Shown one piece after another: positions 18,772-27,572 of a stretch of 64,000 nt of DNA. The notes beneath the pieces are model-generated. The model saw only the letters and a list, made by a program, of their open reading frames with translations. It was not told where the DNA came from and did no database searches. The stretch is from Morganella morganii_D (GTDB lineage Bacteria; Pseudomonadota; Gammaproteobacteria; Enterobacterales; Enterobacteriaceae), in the NCBI GenBank assembly GCA_044772875.1, contig CP173058.1, positions 1,674,001-1,738,000 on the forward strand, written 5' to 3'. The first letter of the stretch is position 1. The number at the start of each line of letters is the position of its first letter. A program made the position numbers and the translations under genes.

Positions 18772-20129
18772 AAACCGGTATTGGCCATAAACTGTTTCTC
18801 GCCATTTTTGCCACTTGTATGCTGGTGGTACTGACCATGCATCTGGCTATCCGCTTCAGTTTCGAGCAGGGCTTTCTCGGCTATCTTCAGCGCTCCGCCG
18901 AAGACCGGACGGAGATGATCGCCGATGTTGTCGCTGAGCAGTATGCCGATTACGGCAGTTGGTATTTTCTGCGCAATAATCAGCGCGGATTTATGCAGGC
19001 ACTGCGGGCACTGGATACGGACCGGCATATGCAACATATGGAGCGCGGCTGGAAAATGCGTTTCTGGCTGCTGGATGAGGATGACCGTCGTCTGTTCGGA
19101 CATGGCCCGGTACCGCCCGGTGAACTCTACCGCAAACCGGTAAAATACAACGGTAACGTTGTCGGCTGGGTGGTGATGCCGGCGGATGACAATATCAACC
19201 GTGCTGCCGATCAAAGCTTTTCACATCAGCAGGCGCGCACCAGCTGGATAGTTTCAGCGCTGGTGCTGCTGGTTACCCTGGTGGTCACCTGGCTGCTGAC
19301 CCGCGGCTTCCTGCGTCCCGTCAAACGCCTGGCGGAAGGAACACATCAGCTGGCGGCGGGTAATTTCAGCAGCCGTGTGCCGGTTCACGGCAAAGATGAA
19401 ATTGCGCAGCTGGCTGATGATTTTAATCAGCTCGCCTCCGCGCTGGAGAAAAATGAACTAATGCGCCGCGACTATATGGCGGATGTCTCACACGAGCTGC
19501 GCACACCTCTGGCAGTGTTACAGGGCGAGCTGGAAGCGCTTCAGGACGGGATCCGCCGGCCGACACCGGAAACCCTGGCATCTCTGCTGGCGGAAGTACA
19601 GACGCTGACAAAACTGGTCAGTGATCTGCATCAGCTTTCATTATCCGATCGCGGCTCACTCTCTTACCGCAAAGAGTTATGCAACCTGACCGATGTGATC
19701 AGCCGTTCAATCGGCGTGTTCCGCCACCGGTTGCAGGAAAAAAACCTCTCAGTGACAGCCGAACTGCCGGAAACACTGATGATTTTCGGGGACGATGCGC
19801 GGCTCGGACAGCTGTTCCATAATCTGCTGGAAAACAGTCTGCGCTACACCGACAGCGGCGGGCAAATTGTGGTACGCGGGCAGCAGGATGAAACACAAAT
19901 CCGGATCGACTGGTCAGACAGTGCGCCGGGGCTGACAGAGGAACAGTTTTCACAGATTTTTGATCGCTTCTACCGCAGCGAATCCTCCCGTAACCGCGCC
20001 AGCGGCGGATCCGGACTCGGTCTTGCGATTTGTGATAAAATAGCAGAAGCGCATCACGGGCAGATAAGCGCGTCCGTGTCCCCGCTCGGCGGCGTAACTA
20101 TCACGCTGATACTGCCCCGCCCGGACTGA
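18768..20129 (+). CDS. baeS: Envelope stress sensor histidine kinase BaeS
   Basis: BaeS senses envelope damage (indole, flavonoids, misfolded proteins) and phosphorylates BaeR. It has 453 residues (E. coli 467). A first membrane helix spans about residues 6-28, a periplasmic sensor follows, and a second helix (IVSALVLLVTLVVTWLL) lies near residue 160-178. Then come a HAMP domain (RPVKRLAEGTHQLAAGNFSS) and the dimerisation and phosphorylation box DVSHELRTPLAVLQGE, with His242 as phosphoacceptor. The ATP-binding domain shows the N box (NLLENSLRYTD) and the G2 box (GGSGLGLAI). It is translationally coupled to mdtC through ATGA. baeR starts 14 bases downstream. Confidence 0.93.
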   Translation: MKTGIGHKLFLAIFATCMLVVLTMHLAIRFSFEQGFLGYLQRSAEDRTEMIADVVAEQYADYGSWYFLRNNQRGFMQALRALDTDRHMQHMERGWKMRFWLLDEDDRRLFGHGPVPPGELYRKPVKYNGNVVGWVVMPADDNINRAADQSFSHQQARTSWIVSALVLLVTLVVTWLLTRGFLRPVKRLAEGTHQLAAGNFSSRVPVHGKDEIAQLADDFNQLASALEKNELMRRDYMADVSHELRTPLAVLQGELEALQDGIRRPTPETLASLLAEVQTLTKLVSDLHQLSLSDRGSLSYRKELCNLTDVISRSIGVFRHRLQEKNLSVTAELPETLMIFGDDARLGQLFHNLLENSLRYTDSGGQIVVRGQQDETQIRIDWSDSAPGLTEEQFSQIFDRFYRSESSRNRASGGSGLGLAICDKIAEAHHGQISASVSPLGGVTITLILPRPD

Positions 20130-20143
20130 CAGGAGTTTACTGC

Positions 20144-20863
20144 ATGGCACAAAATACTGAACTGATTCTTATTGTGGAAGATGAGCCGAAACTGGCTCAG
20201 TTACTGACGGATTATCTGCACGCTGCTCATTACCGTACTCACTGGCTGGCCCGCGGCGGAGAAGTAACGGCCTGGGTGCAGGCAAACCGGCCGGATCTGA
20301 TTTTGCTGGATCTGATGTTGCCGGAGAAAGACGGCCTGACACTCTGCCGTGAAATGCGTCAGTTCAGTGATATCCCCGTCATGATGGTGACAGCCAAAAC
20401 GGAAGAGATTGACCGTCTGCTGGGACTGGAAATCGGTGCGGATGATTATGTCTGCAAACCTTACAGCCCGCGTGAAGTCGTGGCACGTATCAAAACTATT
20501 CTGCGCCGCTGTCAGCGCAGTAAAGATGCGCCGGAAGATAAATCTGACACGCTGATTATTGATGAAGTGAATTATCAGGTGCGTTTCGGTGCACAAAGTC
20601 TGGATCTCACCCAGGTCGAATTCCGCCTGCTGCGCACCATGGTGTCACAACCGGGCACCGTGCTGTCACGCAACCAGCTGCTGGATAATCTGTACGATGA
20701 TTACCGTGTGGTGACTGACCGCACTATCGACAGCCATATCAAAAACCTGCGCCGCAAGCTCGGACAGTTAGAAAGTGACCGCGATTTTATTCATTCGGTG
20801 TACGGATTAGGTTACCGCTGGGAAGGCGGGCCCGCAGAGATTATTGCCGCTACCATTATCTGA
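20144..20863 (+). CDS. baeR: Envelope stress response regulator BaeR
   Basis: BaeR is the OmpR/PhoB-type partner of BaeS and in E. coli activates mdtABC, acrD and spy. The receiver domain fills residues 1-125, with the acidic pocket EDEPK near the N-terminus, the phosphoacceptor at about Asp56 in ILLDLMLPEKDG, the conserved threonine in VTAKTE and lysine in VCKPYSPREV. The C-terminal winged-helix domain ends in the typical GLGYRW segment. Its position at the end of the mdtABC-baeSR transcript suggests positive autoregulation with the pump genes. Confidence 0.94.
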   Translation: MAQNTELILIVEDEPKLAQLLTDYLHAAHYRTHWLARGGEVTAWVQANRPDLILLDLMLPEKDGLTLCREMRQFSDIPVMMVTAKTEEIDRLLGLEIGADDYVCKPYSPREVVARIKTILRRCQRSKDAPEDKSDTLIIDEVNYQVRFGAQSLDLTQVEFRLLRTMVSQPGTVLSRNQLLDNLYDDYRVVTDRTIDSHIKNLRRKLGQLESDRDFIHSVYGLGYRWEGGPAEIIAATII

Positions 20864-20884
20864 GAGCACCGGCCGGACAGATAT

Positions 20885-20917
20885 AAAAAACGGCGGATAT
20901 CCGCCGTTTTTTATTTT
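20885..20917. terminator. Bidirectional terminator between baeR and the convergent gene
   Basis: AAAAAACGGCGGAT pairs with ATCCGCCGTTTTTT, followed by ATTTTT. The A-run and U-run flank the stem on both sides, so it can serve both strands. Confidence 0.85.
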
Positions 20918-20922
20918 TCTGA

Positions 20923-21684
20923 TTACTGTATCAGTGACGGACGCTTCAGCCGTGCCAGGATTTTATCGAGTGTATTTTGCTCATCCTGTAATAAATCAGC
21001 TTTGGCAATACGGAATGTCCGATCCAGTTCTGCTGTTCTGATATGCAGTTTCAGCACAGAGCGGCTGTCTGTTATCACGGTGAAAGCACTCAGTGGTGCT
21101 TCATAACAGACGGCGTACTGCCCCGGTGTAAACAACAGGTTATCGCCGACAATCGCCAGCATCGGATAATACCGGATACGCCGTGCGTTAATCAGCAACA
21201 CAATACCCACCGCAACCATAATGCCGCCGAAGTCCATACCGATGACCAGCAACACCACACCGAGCACACCATACATCACTGCCATGCTGATCTGACGCTG
21301 TTTATTAAATTTCAGCAGTACCTCAAACGGTAATTGAGCCAGTTTCGGTATACTTTTCAGTGAACGGTAGACCACCCGGTTATAGTCGTAGAGGTAACCG
21401 ACGATAAATATAAATCCCAGCGGAATAAAAATGATGCCGCCAATCATGGCGAGAGTCAGACCGAATTTCGGCTGGTTACGCAGAAATGCCAGACTGGCAA
21501 GCTGTGCGGCTATCCCGCCGGTCATCAGAATTTTCACGTACGGTAAGACTTCAATCAGTTGCTGTGTCTGATAATCCAGCTGATCCCGGTACGGCTCAAG
21601 AGCCGACGGTATATAAGAGATAATTCCCAGGAAAATCAGGTTAAGAACCAGACCAATCCAGACTGCAATATGACGTTTTTCCAT
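20923..21684 (-). CDS. Inner-membrane protein of unknown function
   Basis: This is a 253-residue protein with an amphipathic start (MEKRHIAVWIGLVLNLIFLG) and about six hydrophobic segments. The segments include a first helix at residues 7-26, a pair at about 50-100 (LGFIFIVGYLYDYNRVVY) and a pair at about 135-165 (MYGVLGVVLLVIGMDFGGIM). A soluble C-terminal domain of about 80 residues follows (FTPGQYAVCYEAPLSAFTVI...), which resembles small PH-like or YdbT-like beta domains in pattern only. No named family is recognised. It is convergent with baeR and divergent from trhP, so it is probably a single-gene unit. Confidence 0.75.
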   Translation of the reverse strand: MEKRHIAVWIGLVLNLIFLGIISYIPSALEPYRDQLDYQTQQLIEVLPYVKILMTGGIAAQLASLAFLRNQPKFGLTLAMIGGIIFIPLGFIFIVGYLYDYNRVVYRSLKSIPKLAQLPFEVLLKFNKQRQISMAVMYGVLGVVLLVIGMDFGGIMVAVGIVLLINARRIRYYPMLAIVGDNLLFTPGQYAVCYEAPLSAFTVITDSRSVLKLHIRTAELDRTFRIAKADLLQDEQNTLDKILARLKRPSLIQ

Positions 21685-21807
21685 ATATCCACGCTGTAAC
21701 AGACTATAGTAAATGATAACGCTGGGGAGATTATCCGCCGCGCCACTGAATTTAACGAAACTATATCAAATCGTTATCCGATATTCATGCCATTTTCAGT
21801 AATTCAT

Positions 21808-21836
21808 TTGATACCGGGCGGATGACGCGCTAGAAT
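21808..21836 (+). promoter_or_regulatory. Sigma-70 promoter of trhP
   Basis: TTGATA and TAGAAT are separated by exactly 17 bases, giving a predicted start near 21843 and a leader of about 60 bases. The leader holds a small CCCC-CGCA-GGGG hairpin. Confidence 0.65.
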
Positions 21837-21902
21837 CCATCGCCTTGATTACGCCTCCCCCGCAGGGGAAGGTTCTGACTTGAACTCAGATCGGAATACA
21901 TT

Positions 21903-23294
21903 ATGTTTACACCCGAATTACTCTCTCCGGCAGGCTCGCTGAAGAATATGCGCTACGCGTTCGCCTATGGTGCGGATGCGGTCTATGCCGGACAGCCGCG
22001 TTACAGCCTGCGTGTCCGTAACAACGAATTTAACCACGAAAACCTCGCCAAAGGCATTCAGGAAGCCCACGAACTGGGTAAAAAATTCTATGTCGTGGTC
22101 AATATCGCCCCGCATAACGCTAAACTGAAAACCTTTATCCGTGATCTGGAGCCGGTGATTGCCATGGGTCCGGATGCGCTGATTATGTCCGACCCCGGTC
22201 TGATTATGATGGTGCGCGAACATTTTCCGCAGATGGATATTCATTTATCCGTCCAGGCAAACGCCGTGAACTGGGCAACGGTGAAATTCTGGCATCAGAT
22301 GGGCCTGACCCGGGTGATCCTCTCCCGCGAGCTTTCACTGGAAGAAATTGCTGATATCCGCAAAAATGTACCGGAAATTGAGCTTGAAGTCTTTGTTCAC
22401 GGCGCGCTGTGCATGGCCTATTCCGGCCGCTGCCTGCTCTCCGGCTATATCAACAAACGTGACCCTAATCAGGGTACCTGCACCAATGCCTGCCGCTGGG
22501 AATATAAAGTGGAAGAAGGCAAAGAGGATGTGATCGGCAATATCGTCCACAAGCAGGAACCGATTCCGGTGAAAAACATTGAGCCGACCCTCGGCGCCGG
22601 GGCACCGACTGATAAAGTGTTCCTGATTGAGGAAGCACAGCGGCCGGGCGAATATATGACCGCGTTTGAAGATGAACACGGCACCTATATTATGAACTCC
22701 AAAGATCTGCGGGCTATCGAGCATGTCGAAAAGCTGACACAGATGGGTGTTCACTCCCTGAAAATCGAAGGTCGTACCAAATCCTTCTATTACTGTGCCC
22801 GCACCGCACAGGTTTACCGCCGTGCCATTGATGATGCCGTTGCCGGGAAACCGTTTGATCCGTCGCTGCTGACCACCCTGGAAGGCCTGGCACACCGCGG
22901 TTATACCGAAGGGTTCCTGCGCCGTCATACTCATGATTCATATCAGACTTATGAATACGGTTATTCTGTTTCCGATTCCCAGCAATTTGTCGGCGAGTTT
23001 ACCGGCAACCGCGTGAACGGACTGGCCGAAGTGGATGTCAAAAACAAATTCTCTGTCGGCGACAGCCTGGAACTGATGACCCCGAACGGCAATATCAGCT
23101 TTACCCTCGATGCCATGAATAACCGCAAAGGGGAAGCCACGGACGTCGCACCGGGTAACGGTCATATTGTGTATCTGCCGGTACCTGATGATGTGAACCT
23201 GGAATTTGCCTTGCTGATCCGTAACTTACCGGGTACCAGCACCCGTAATCCGCATATGCCGGAATTTACTGACGCGGCGGCCACAAACGGGTAA
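21903..23294 (+). CDS. trhP: tRNA 5-hydroxyuridine modification protein TrhP (U32 family)
   Basis: Formerly yegQ. TrhP is needed, in parallel with TrhO, for 5-hydroxylation of uridine 34 in tRNAs, using prephenate-derived chemistry. The 463-residue protein (E. coli 453) begins with PELLSPAGSLKNMRYAFAYG. The peptidase-U32 signature follows near residues 160-195, including EVFVHGALCMAYSGRCLLSG and a cysteine cluster (GTCTNACRWEY) proposed to hold an iron-sulfur cluster. KSLKIEGR-like sequence (HSLKIEGRTKSFYY) comes next. A C-terminal beta domain follows. The CyaR gene lies directly downstream, as in E. coli. Confidence 0.93.
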   Translation: MFTPELLSPAGSLKNMRYAFAYGADAVYAGQPRYSLRVRNNEFNHENLAKGIQEAHELGKKFYVVVNIAPHNAKLKTFIRDLEPVIAMGPDALIMSDPGLIMMVREHFPQMDIHLSVQANAVNWATVKFWHQMGLTRVILSRELSLEEIADIRKNVPEIELEVFVHGALCMAYSGRCLLSGYINKRDPNQGTCTNACRWEYKVEEGKEDVIGNIVHKQEPIPVKNIEPTLGAGAPTDKVFLIEEAQRPGEYMTAFEDEHGTYIMNSKDLRAIEHVEKLTQMGVHSLKIEGRTKSFYYCARTAQVYRRAIDDAVAGKPFDPSLLTTLEGLAHRGYTEGFLRRHTHDSYQTYEYGYSVSDSQQFVGEFTGNRVNGLAEVDVKNKFSVGDSLELMTPNGNISFTLDAMNNRKGEATDVAPGNGHIVYLPVPDDVNLEFALLIRNLPGTSTRNPHMPEFTDAAATNG

Positions 23295-23305
23295 TATTCT
23301 GAATT

Positions 23306-23348
23306 TTCGAATCCGATCACAACAATCACTTTGGTTATTTCGTAATAT
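23306..23348 (+). promoter_or_regulatory. CRP-dependent promoter of cyaR
   Basis: A half-degenerate CRP site (TTCGA-ATCCGA-TCACA, 23306-23321) is centred at 23313.5, and a -10 hexamer TAATAT lies at 23343-23348. With a start at 23355, the CRP site is centred at -41.5 and the -10 occupies -12 to -7, the exact geometry of a class II CRP promoter. No good -35 is present, as expected. Confidence 0.7.
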
Positions 23349-23354
23349 CGGACA

Positions 23355-23442
23355 AGAAAATGAAGAACTAAAATGCAACATGTAATACCAGGAACCACCT
23401 CCTTGGTTGGCTCAATCTCCCTTGAGCCAACCTTTTCTTTTT
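23355..23442 (+). ncRNA. cyaR: CyaR (RyeE) Hfq-dependent small RNA
   Basis: About 88 bases lie directly downstream of trhP, the same place as in E. coli. The core ACCAGGAACCACCTCCTT at 23387-23404 is identical, as I recall it, to E. coli CyaR and contains the anti-Shine-Dalgarno seed used to repress ompX, nadE and luxS. The terminator is an 11-base-pair stem (23405-23415 with 23422-23432) around TCTCCC, followed by TTTTCTTTTT. The stem sequence differs from E. coli, but the loop and architecture are kept. Expression should be activated by CRP-cAMP. Start and end are predicted from the promoter and terminator. Confidence 0.9.
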
Positions 23443-23535
23443 GTGCCCTTCCCTTTTTTCTCCGCCTTTTTTCCCGGCATAATCCGCCCGTGTTTGTTAT
23501 CTTTAATAAGACGTATTCTGAACACGGAGTCTGAT

Positions 23536-24429
23536 ATGGCAGAAACGCATATAGTCGTTCTTAACGGAAAACGTGCCGGTGATGACGGTATTCGTCAGGC
23601 TGTCCGGCACTTACGGGAAAACGGTGAGGATATTCAGGTGCGGGTGACGTGGGAGCCGGAGGATATTCCGCGCTTTGTCCGTGAAGCACATCACCTGAAA
23701 GCGGCGACCGTAATTGCGGCAGGGGGCGACGGTACGATTAATGCCGTATGCAGCGCACTGATGGCATATCCGGCGGAGAAACGCCCTGTTCTCGGCATTC
23801 TGCCACTCGGTACCGCCAATGATTTTGCCACTGCCGCCGGAATTCCTGCGGATAAAACCAAAGCCCTGCTTCTGGCCGTCAAAGGCAATGCGATCGCTAT
23901 TGATATCGGCTCTGTCAATGAATCCCGCTATTTCATCAATATGGCCACGGGCGGATTCGGCCCGAAAATTACCACCGATACCCCGGAAACCCTGAAAAGC
24001 ACCTTCGGCGGTGCCGCTTATTTCCTCCACGGACTGACCCGCAGCGATTTGCTGAAAGCCGACCACTGCACCATCAGCTGTGATGGTTTTCACTGGCAGG
24101 ATGACGCGCTGGTTATCGGTATCGGTAACGGTTGTCAGGCAGGCGGCGGACATAAACTGTGTCCGGATGCGCTGATCAACGACGGTCTGCTCAACCTGAG
24201 CATTCTGCCGGAACGTAACTGGCCGCGCTCACTCCGGAACACCCTTTTTAATGACGGCGGGGCGGAAGGCGTCATCATGAAATGCAGCTCGCGGATCACT
24301 ATCAGCGCGGCACATGAGATGGTGTTTAATCTCGACGGCGAGCCGCTGACTGGTCAGCAATTCACCTTTTCCGTGCTGCCTGAAGCGATCCAGTGCCGGT
24401 TACCGCCACACTGCGGGTTGTTATCTTAA
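23536..24429 (+). CDS. yegS: Lipid kinase YegS
   Basis: YegS is a diacylglycerol-kinase-family protein shown in vitro to phosphorylate phosphatidylglycerol. The 297-residue length equals the E. coli protein (299). The nucleotide-binding motif GGDGTIN is at residues 63-69, followed by PLGTANDFATAAGIP and the GGGHKLCPDALINDGLL segment. The start is placed at MAETHIVVLNGKR, preceded by ACGGAG. The frame is open further upstream, but a start there would lie inside the CyaR terminator and lacks homology. Confidence 0.93.
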   Translation: MAETHIVVLNGKRAGDDGIRQAVRHLRENGEDIQVRVTWEPEDIPRFVREAHHLKAATVIAAGGDGTINAVCSALMAYPAEKRPVLGILPLGTANDFATAAGIPADKTKALLLAVKGNAIAIDIGSVNESRYFINMATGGFGPKITTDTPETLKSTFGGAAYFLHGLTRSDLLKADHCTISCDGFHWQDDALVIGIGNGCQAGGGHKLCPDALINDGLLNLSILPERNWPRSLRNTLFNDGGAEGVIMKCSSRITISAAHEMVFNLDGEPLTGQQFTFSVLPEAIQCRLPPHCGLLS

Positions 24430-24492
24430 ACACAATCCACGACAATCCGTGACAATTTTATAACACGCTACAGGAATCGGAGTTTACATACC

Positions 24493-25542
24493 ATGACTGA
24501 TATCGTTAAGTTGTTAGGCAATGATGCATCATCTCTTCTTGAACATACCTGCACCACCATTCCCAAAGACAATCTTTATCTGCCGGGCGATGACTTTGTC
24601 ACCCGCGTGATGATTGATAATAACCGGCCGAATACCGTGCTGCGCTCCATGCAGTCACTGTTTAATCACGGCCGTCTGGCGGGAACCGGCTATCTCTCCA
24701 TTCTGCCGGTGGATCAGGGCGTTGAGCACTCCGCTGCCGCCTCCTTTGCGGCTAACCCGCTCTATTTTGATCCGAAGAATATTGTTGAGCTGGCCATTGA
24801 CGCGGGCTGTAACTGTGTTGCCTCCACCTACGGCGTACTGGCTTCTGTTGCCCGCCGCTATGCACACCGCATCCCGTTCCTCGTCAAAATCAACCACAAT
24901 GAAACCCTGAGCCTGCCCGCGCAGTATGATCAGACACTGTACGCCAGCGTTGAACAGGCTTTTGAGATGGGAGCTGTGGCTGTCGGAGCAACGATTTATT
25001 TCGGTTCACCGGAATCCCGCCGTCAGATAGAGGAAATCTCAGCGGCTTTTGAACGCGCTCATGAGCTGGGTATGGTGACTGTACTGTGGGCTTACCTGCG
25101 TAACCCGGCCTTCAAAAAAGACGGAGTTGATTATCACGCCAGCGCGGATTTAACCGGTCAGGCAAACCATCTTGCGGCTACAATCGGCGCGGATATCGTC
25201 AAACAAAAAATGGCGGAAAACAACGGCGGCTTTAAAGCCATCGGCTTCAGCCATACTGATGAGCGCGTTTACAGCACACTGACCACAGATAACCCGATTG
25301 ATCTGGTCCGTTATCAGCTGGCGAACTGCTATATGGGTCGTGCGGGGCTGATTAACTCCGGCGGCGCATCCGGCAATAATGACTTCGCGGATGCCGTTCG
25401 CACTGCGGTGATCAACAAACGTGCCGGTGGCATGGGGCTGATCCTCGGCCGTAAAGCCTTTAAGAAATCGATGAAAGACGGGGTGGCACTGATTAATGCG
25501 GTGCAGGATGTGTATCTCGATAAGAAAGTCACGATTGCTTAA
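24493..25542 (+). CDS. fbaB: Class I fructose-bisphosphate aldolase
   Basis: FbaB cleaves or forms fructose 1,6-bisphosphate through a Schiff base and in enterobacteria is used mainly in gluconeogenesis. The protein has 349 residues (E. coli 350) and belongs to the DhnA group. Lys237, in the GADIVKQKMAENNGG segment, is at the position of the Schiff-base lysine. LPVDQGVEHS near residue 71 carries the conserved aspartate. FIMGRAG-like sequence (CYMGRAGLINSGGASG) forms the phosphate site. It follows yegS by 63 bases with an AGGAATCGGAG leader and is closed by a terminator. Confidence 0.95.
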   Translation: MTDIVKLLGNDASSLLEHTCTTIPKDNLYLPGDDFVTRVMIDNNRPNTVLRSMQSLFNHGRLAGTGYLSILPVDQGVEHSAAASFAANPLYFDPKNIVELAIDAGCNCVASTYGVLASVARRYAHRIPFLVKINHNETLSLPAQYDQTLYASVEQAFEMGAVAVGATIYFGSPESRRQIEEISAAFERAHELGMVTVLWAYLRNPAFKKDGVDYHASADLTGQANHLAATIGADIVKQKMAENNGGFKAIGFSHTDERVYSTLTTDNPIDLVRYQLANCYMGRAGLINSGGASGNNDFADAVRTAVINKRAGGMGLILGRKAFKKSMKDGVALINAVQDVYLDKKVTIA

Positions 25543-25552
25543 TATGCAGAAC

Positions 25553-25578
25553 AGGCCGGATAACCGGCCTGATTTTTA
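25553..25578 (+). terminator. Terminator after fbaB
   Basis: AGGCCGG pairs with CCGGCCT around ATAA, followed by GATTTTTAT, eleven bases after the fbaB stop. Confidence 0.8.
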
Positions 25579-25717
25579 TGCTCCCTGTTTGTTCCGGGGA
25601 GCTGCTGATAACGGGCAAAACGAAAAGCCGCTGTAAACACATCCCTGCTCGCTCATGCGCCTGCCTGTTATCCGCATTATTACCTGTACCACGAATCACT
25701 TTTCAGCAAACAGATAA

Positions 25718-26611
25718 TTATCTTTTCTTCTTCTTCCGCCCGGCCTGCGCAAAGCGCTGGCGGTTATTATCATTGCCGCTCTCTTTCTTTTTCGGCTTGT
25801 CTGATCCCGGATAAACCGGCGGTGCGACTTTGATTTTGTTATCACGCTTCTGCGGTTTTGCTGCCGGTTTTTTGATTTTTTTATCTTCAGATGAAGATTT
25901 TTCAATCGCATCAAAGAGTTCAACCAACTCATCATCCGTTAGATCACGCCATTCCCCCACCGGAATTCCGGTCAGGCTGATATTCATGATGCGGACGCGC
26001 TCGAGCTTCATCACTTCGTAGCCGAAATACTCACACATCCTGCGGATCTGACGGTTCAGCCCCTGAATCAGGGTGATGCGGAAAACAAACGGCGCTTCCT
26101 GCTTCACTTTACATTTTTTGGTCACCGTACCGAGGATTGGTACTCCTGCGCCCATACCGCGGATAAAATCATCGGTGATCGGTTTATTCACCGTCACCAC
26201 ATACTCTTTCTGGTGGTCGTTACCGGCGCGCAGAATTTTATTCACCAGGTCGCCGTGGTTAGTCAGAAAAATCAATCCCTGCGAGTCTTTATCCAGACGA
26301 CCGATCGGGAAAATACGGGTACTGTGGTTGACGAAATCAACAATATTGTCTTTCTCACCTTCATCGGTTGTGCTGACGATACCCACAGGTTTATTGAGGG
26401 CAATCAGCACCAGATCATCCTGCTCCCGCGCCTCAATCAGTTGACCGTTGACTTTAACCACATCACCCGGCATAACCTGTGAGCCGATAGCTGCACGTTT
26501 GCCGTTGATCAGCACTAATCCCTGTTCAATATACCGGTCTGCATCCCGGCGGGAGCAGATGCCGCTTTCGCTGATATATTTATTAAGACGCACAGATGAA
26601 CCCGTTTCCAT
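25718..26611 (-). CDS. rluF: 23S rRNA pseudouridine(2604) synthase
   Basis: RluF isomerises U2604 (and U2605 partially) of 23S rRNA, and it also modifies tRNA-Tyr position 35 in E. coli. The S4 RNA-binding domain is at the N-terminus (VRLNKYISESGICSRRDADR). The catalytic RLD motif follows in FPIGRLDKDSQGLIFLTN, with QGLNRQIRRMCEYFGY as a second conserved block. The 297-residue protein ends in a long lysine-rich low-complexity tail (KKRDNK, KPKKKESG, ending KKKKR), common in this subfamily. The gene follows thiD by 48 bases and may be co-transcribed with it. Confidence 0.93.
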   Translation of the reverse strand: METGSSVRLNKYISESGICSRRDADRYIEQGLVLINGKRAAIGSQVMPGDVVKVNGQLIEAREQDDLVLIALNKPVGIVSTTDEGEKDNIVDFVNHSTRIFPIGRLDKDSQGLIFLTNHGDLVNKILRAGNDHQKEYVVTVNKPITDDFIRGMGAGVPILGTVTKKCKVKQEAPFVFRITLIQGLNRQIRRMCEYFGYEVMKLERVRIMNISLTGIPVGEWRDLTDDELVELFDAIEKSSSEDKKIKKPAAKPQKRDNKIKVAPPVYPGSDKPKKKESGNDNNRQRFAQAGRKKKKR

Positions 26612-26659
26612 ATCTTCCCCCCTGAAAAGCGCGCAATATACACGAATTATCGTGCGATA

Positions 26660-27457
26660 TCACCACCACTGATAAAAATGGTGAACCGGGCCATGCCCGT
26701 GCCCCACTTCGAGGCTGTCCGCTGCCGCCAGTGCCCCGTGCAGATACTGTTTCGCCGCCTCTGTGGTTTCCGCCCAGTCTGCACACTGCGGCCGTAATGC
26801 CGCCATTGCCGCAGATAATGTGCAGCCGGTACCGTGACTGTTTTTGGTCGGAATGCGGACAGAAGTAAAACGATGACAGCCTTCCGGCAGAAACAGCCAG
26901 TCAGGGCTTTCGGCATTATCCAGGTGTCCGCCTTTCAGCAGAACAGCGTTTGCCCCGGCAGACATCAGTGCCTCACCCTGCTGCTGCATCATTTTTTCAT
27001 CTGTGGCAACAGCTGTTTTCAGCAATGCGGCCGCTTCGGGAAGATTGGGGGTGATAATCGAAACGTGAGGTAATAATTCAGATATGAGTAAATCAACCGC
27101 TTCGGCTTTCAGCAGCGGATCACCGCTTTTCGCCAGCATTACCGTATCCAGCACCACATACGGTACCGGGTACTGACGCAATTTTTCGGCCACCGTGCAG
27201 ATCACGCCGCCGTCAGACAACATGCCAATCTTGGCACTGTCAATTCTGACATCGGTCAGTACCGCATCCAGTTGCACCCCGACAAATTCCGGCGGGACGG
27301 AATGAACAGAGTTTACGCCACAGGTGTTTTGTGCCACCAGCGCCGTTATCACTGTGGTGCCGTAAACGCCCAGTGCGGAAAAGGTTTTTAAATCCGCCTG
27401 AATACCCGCGCCGCCGCCCGGATCAGTCCCTGCAATGGTTAATGCGTTGATTCTCAC
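26660..27457 (-). CDS. thiD: Hydroxymethylpyrimidine/phosphomethylpyrimidine kinase
   Basis: ThiD carries out the two successive phosphorylations that make HMP-PP for thiamine synthesis. The 265-residue ribokinase-fold protein begins with ALTIAGTDPGGGAGIQADLKTF; most homologues read DPSGGAG, so the serine is a glycine here. The catalytic segment KNSHGTGCTLSAAMAALRP forms the anion hole with its conserved cysteine. VMLAKSGDPLL and TPNLPEAAAL are other family blocks. It stands alone rather than in a thiMD cluster, and no TPP riboswitch is visible in the short upstream gap. Confidence 0.94.
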   Translation of the reverse strand: MRINALTIAGTDPGGGAGIQADLKTFSALGVYGTTVITALVAQNTCGVNSVHSVPPEFVGVQLDAVLTDVRIDSAKIGMLSDGGVICTVAEKLRQYPVPYVVLDTVMLAKSGDPLLKAEAVDLLISELLPHVSIITPNLPEAAALLKTAVATDEKMMQQQGEALMSAGANAVLLKGGHLDNAESPDWLFLPEGCHRFTSVRIPTKNSHGTGCTLSAAMAALRPQCADWAETTEAAKQYLHGALAAADSLEVGHGHGPVHHFYQWW

Positions 27458-27538
27458 CTGATATCTCCTGCTTTACTGTACCGCTCTGTATAGTGAATTA
27501 TACGCATCCGGTGACAGGAAACCACCGCAGAACAGGCA

Positions 27539-27572
27539 ATAAAAAAACCCCATGCCCGCAAGGGCACAGGGT
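27539..27572 (-). terminator. Terminator of cspE
   Basis: On the minus strand, ACCCTGTGCCC and GGGCATGGGGT pair around TTGC, followed by TTTTTTT. It lies about 110 bases after the cspE stop, implying a long 3' untranslated region. Confidence 0.8.

Noticed and set aside
23407..23535. Longer yegS with an N-terminal extension of 43 residues
   Set aside because: The extension would be encoded by the CyaR terminator and intergenic DNA, and it is absent from YegS proteins.
27458..27538. TPP riboswitch before thiD
   Set aside because: The upstream gap is about 80 bases up to the cspE terminator and lacks the conserved THI-box sequence.
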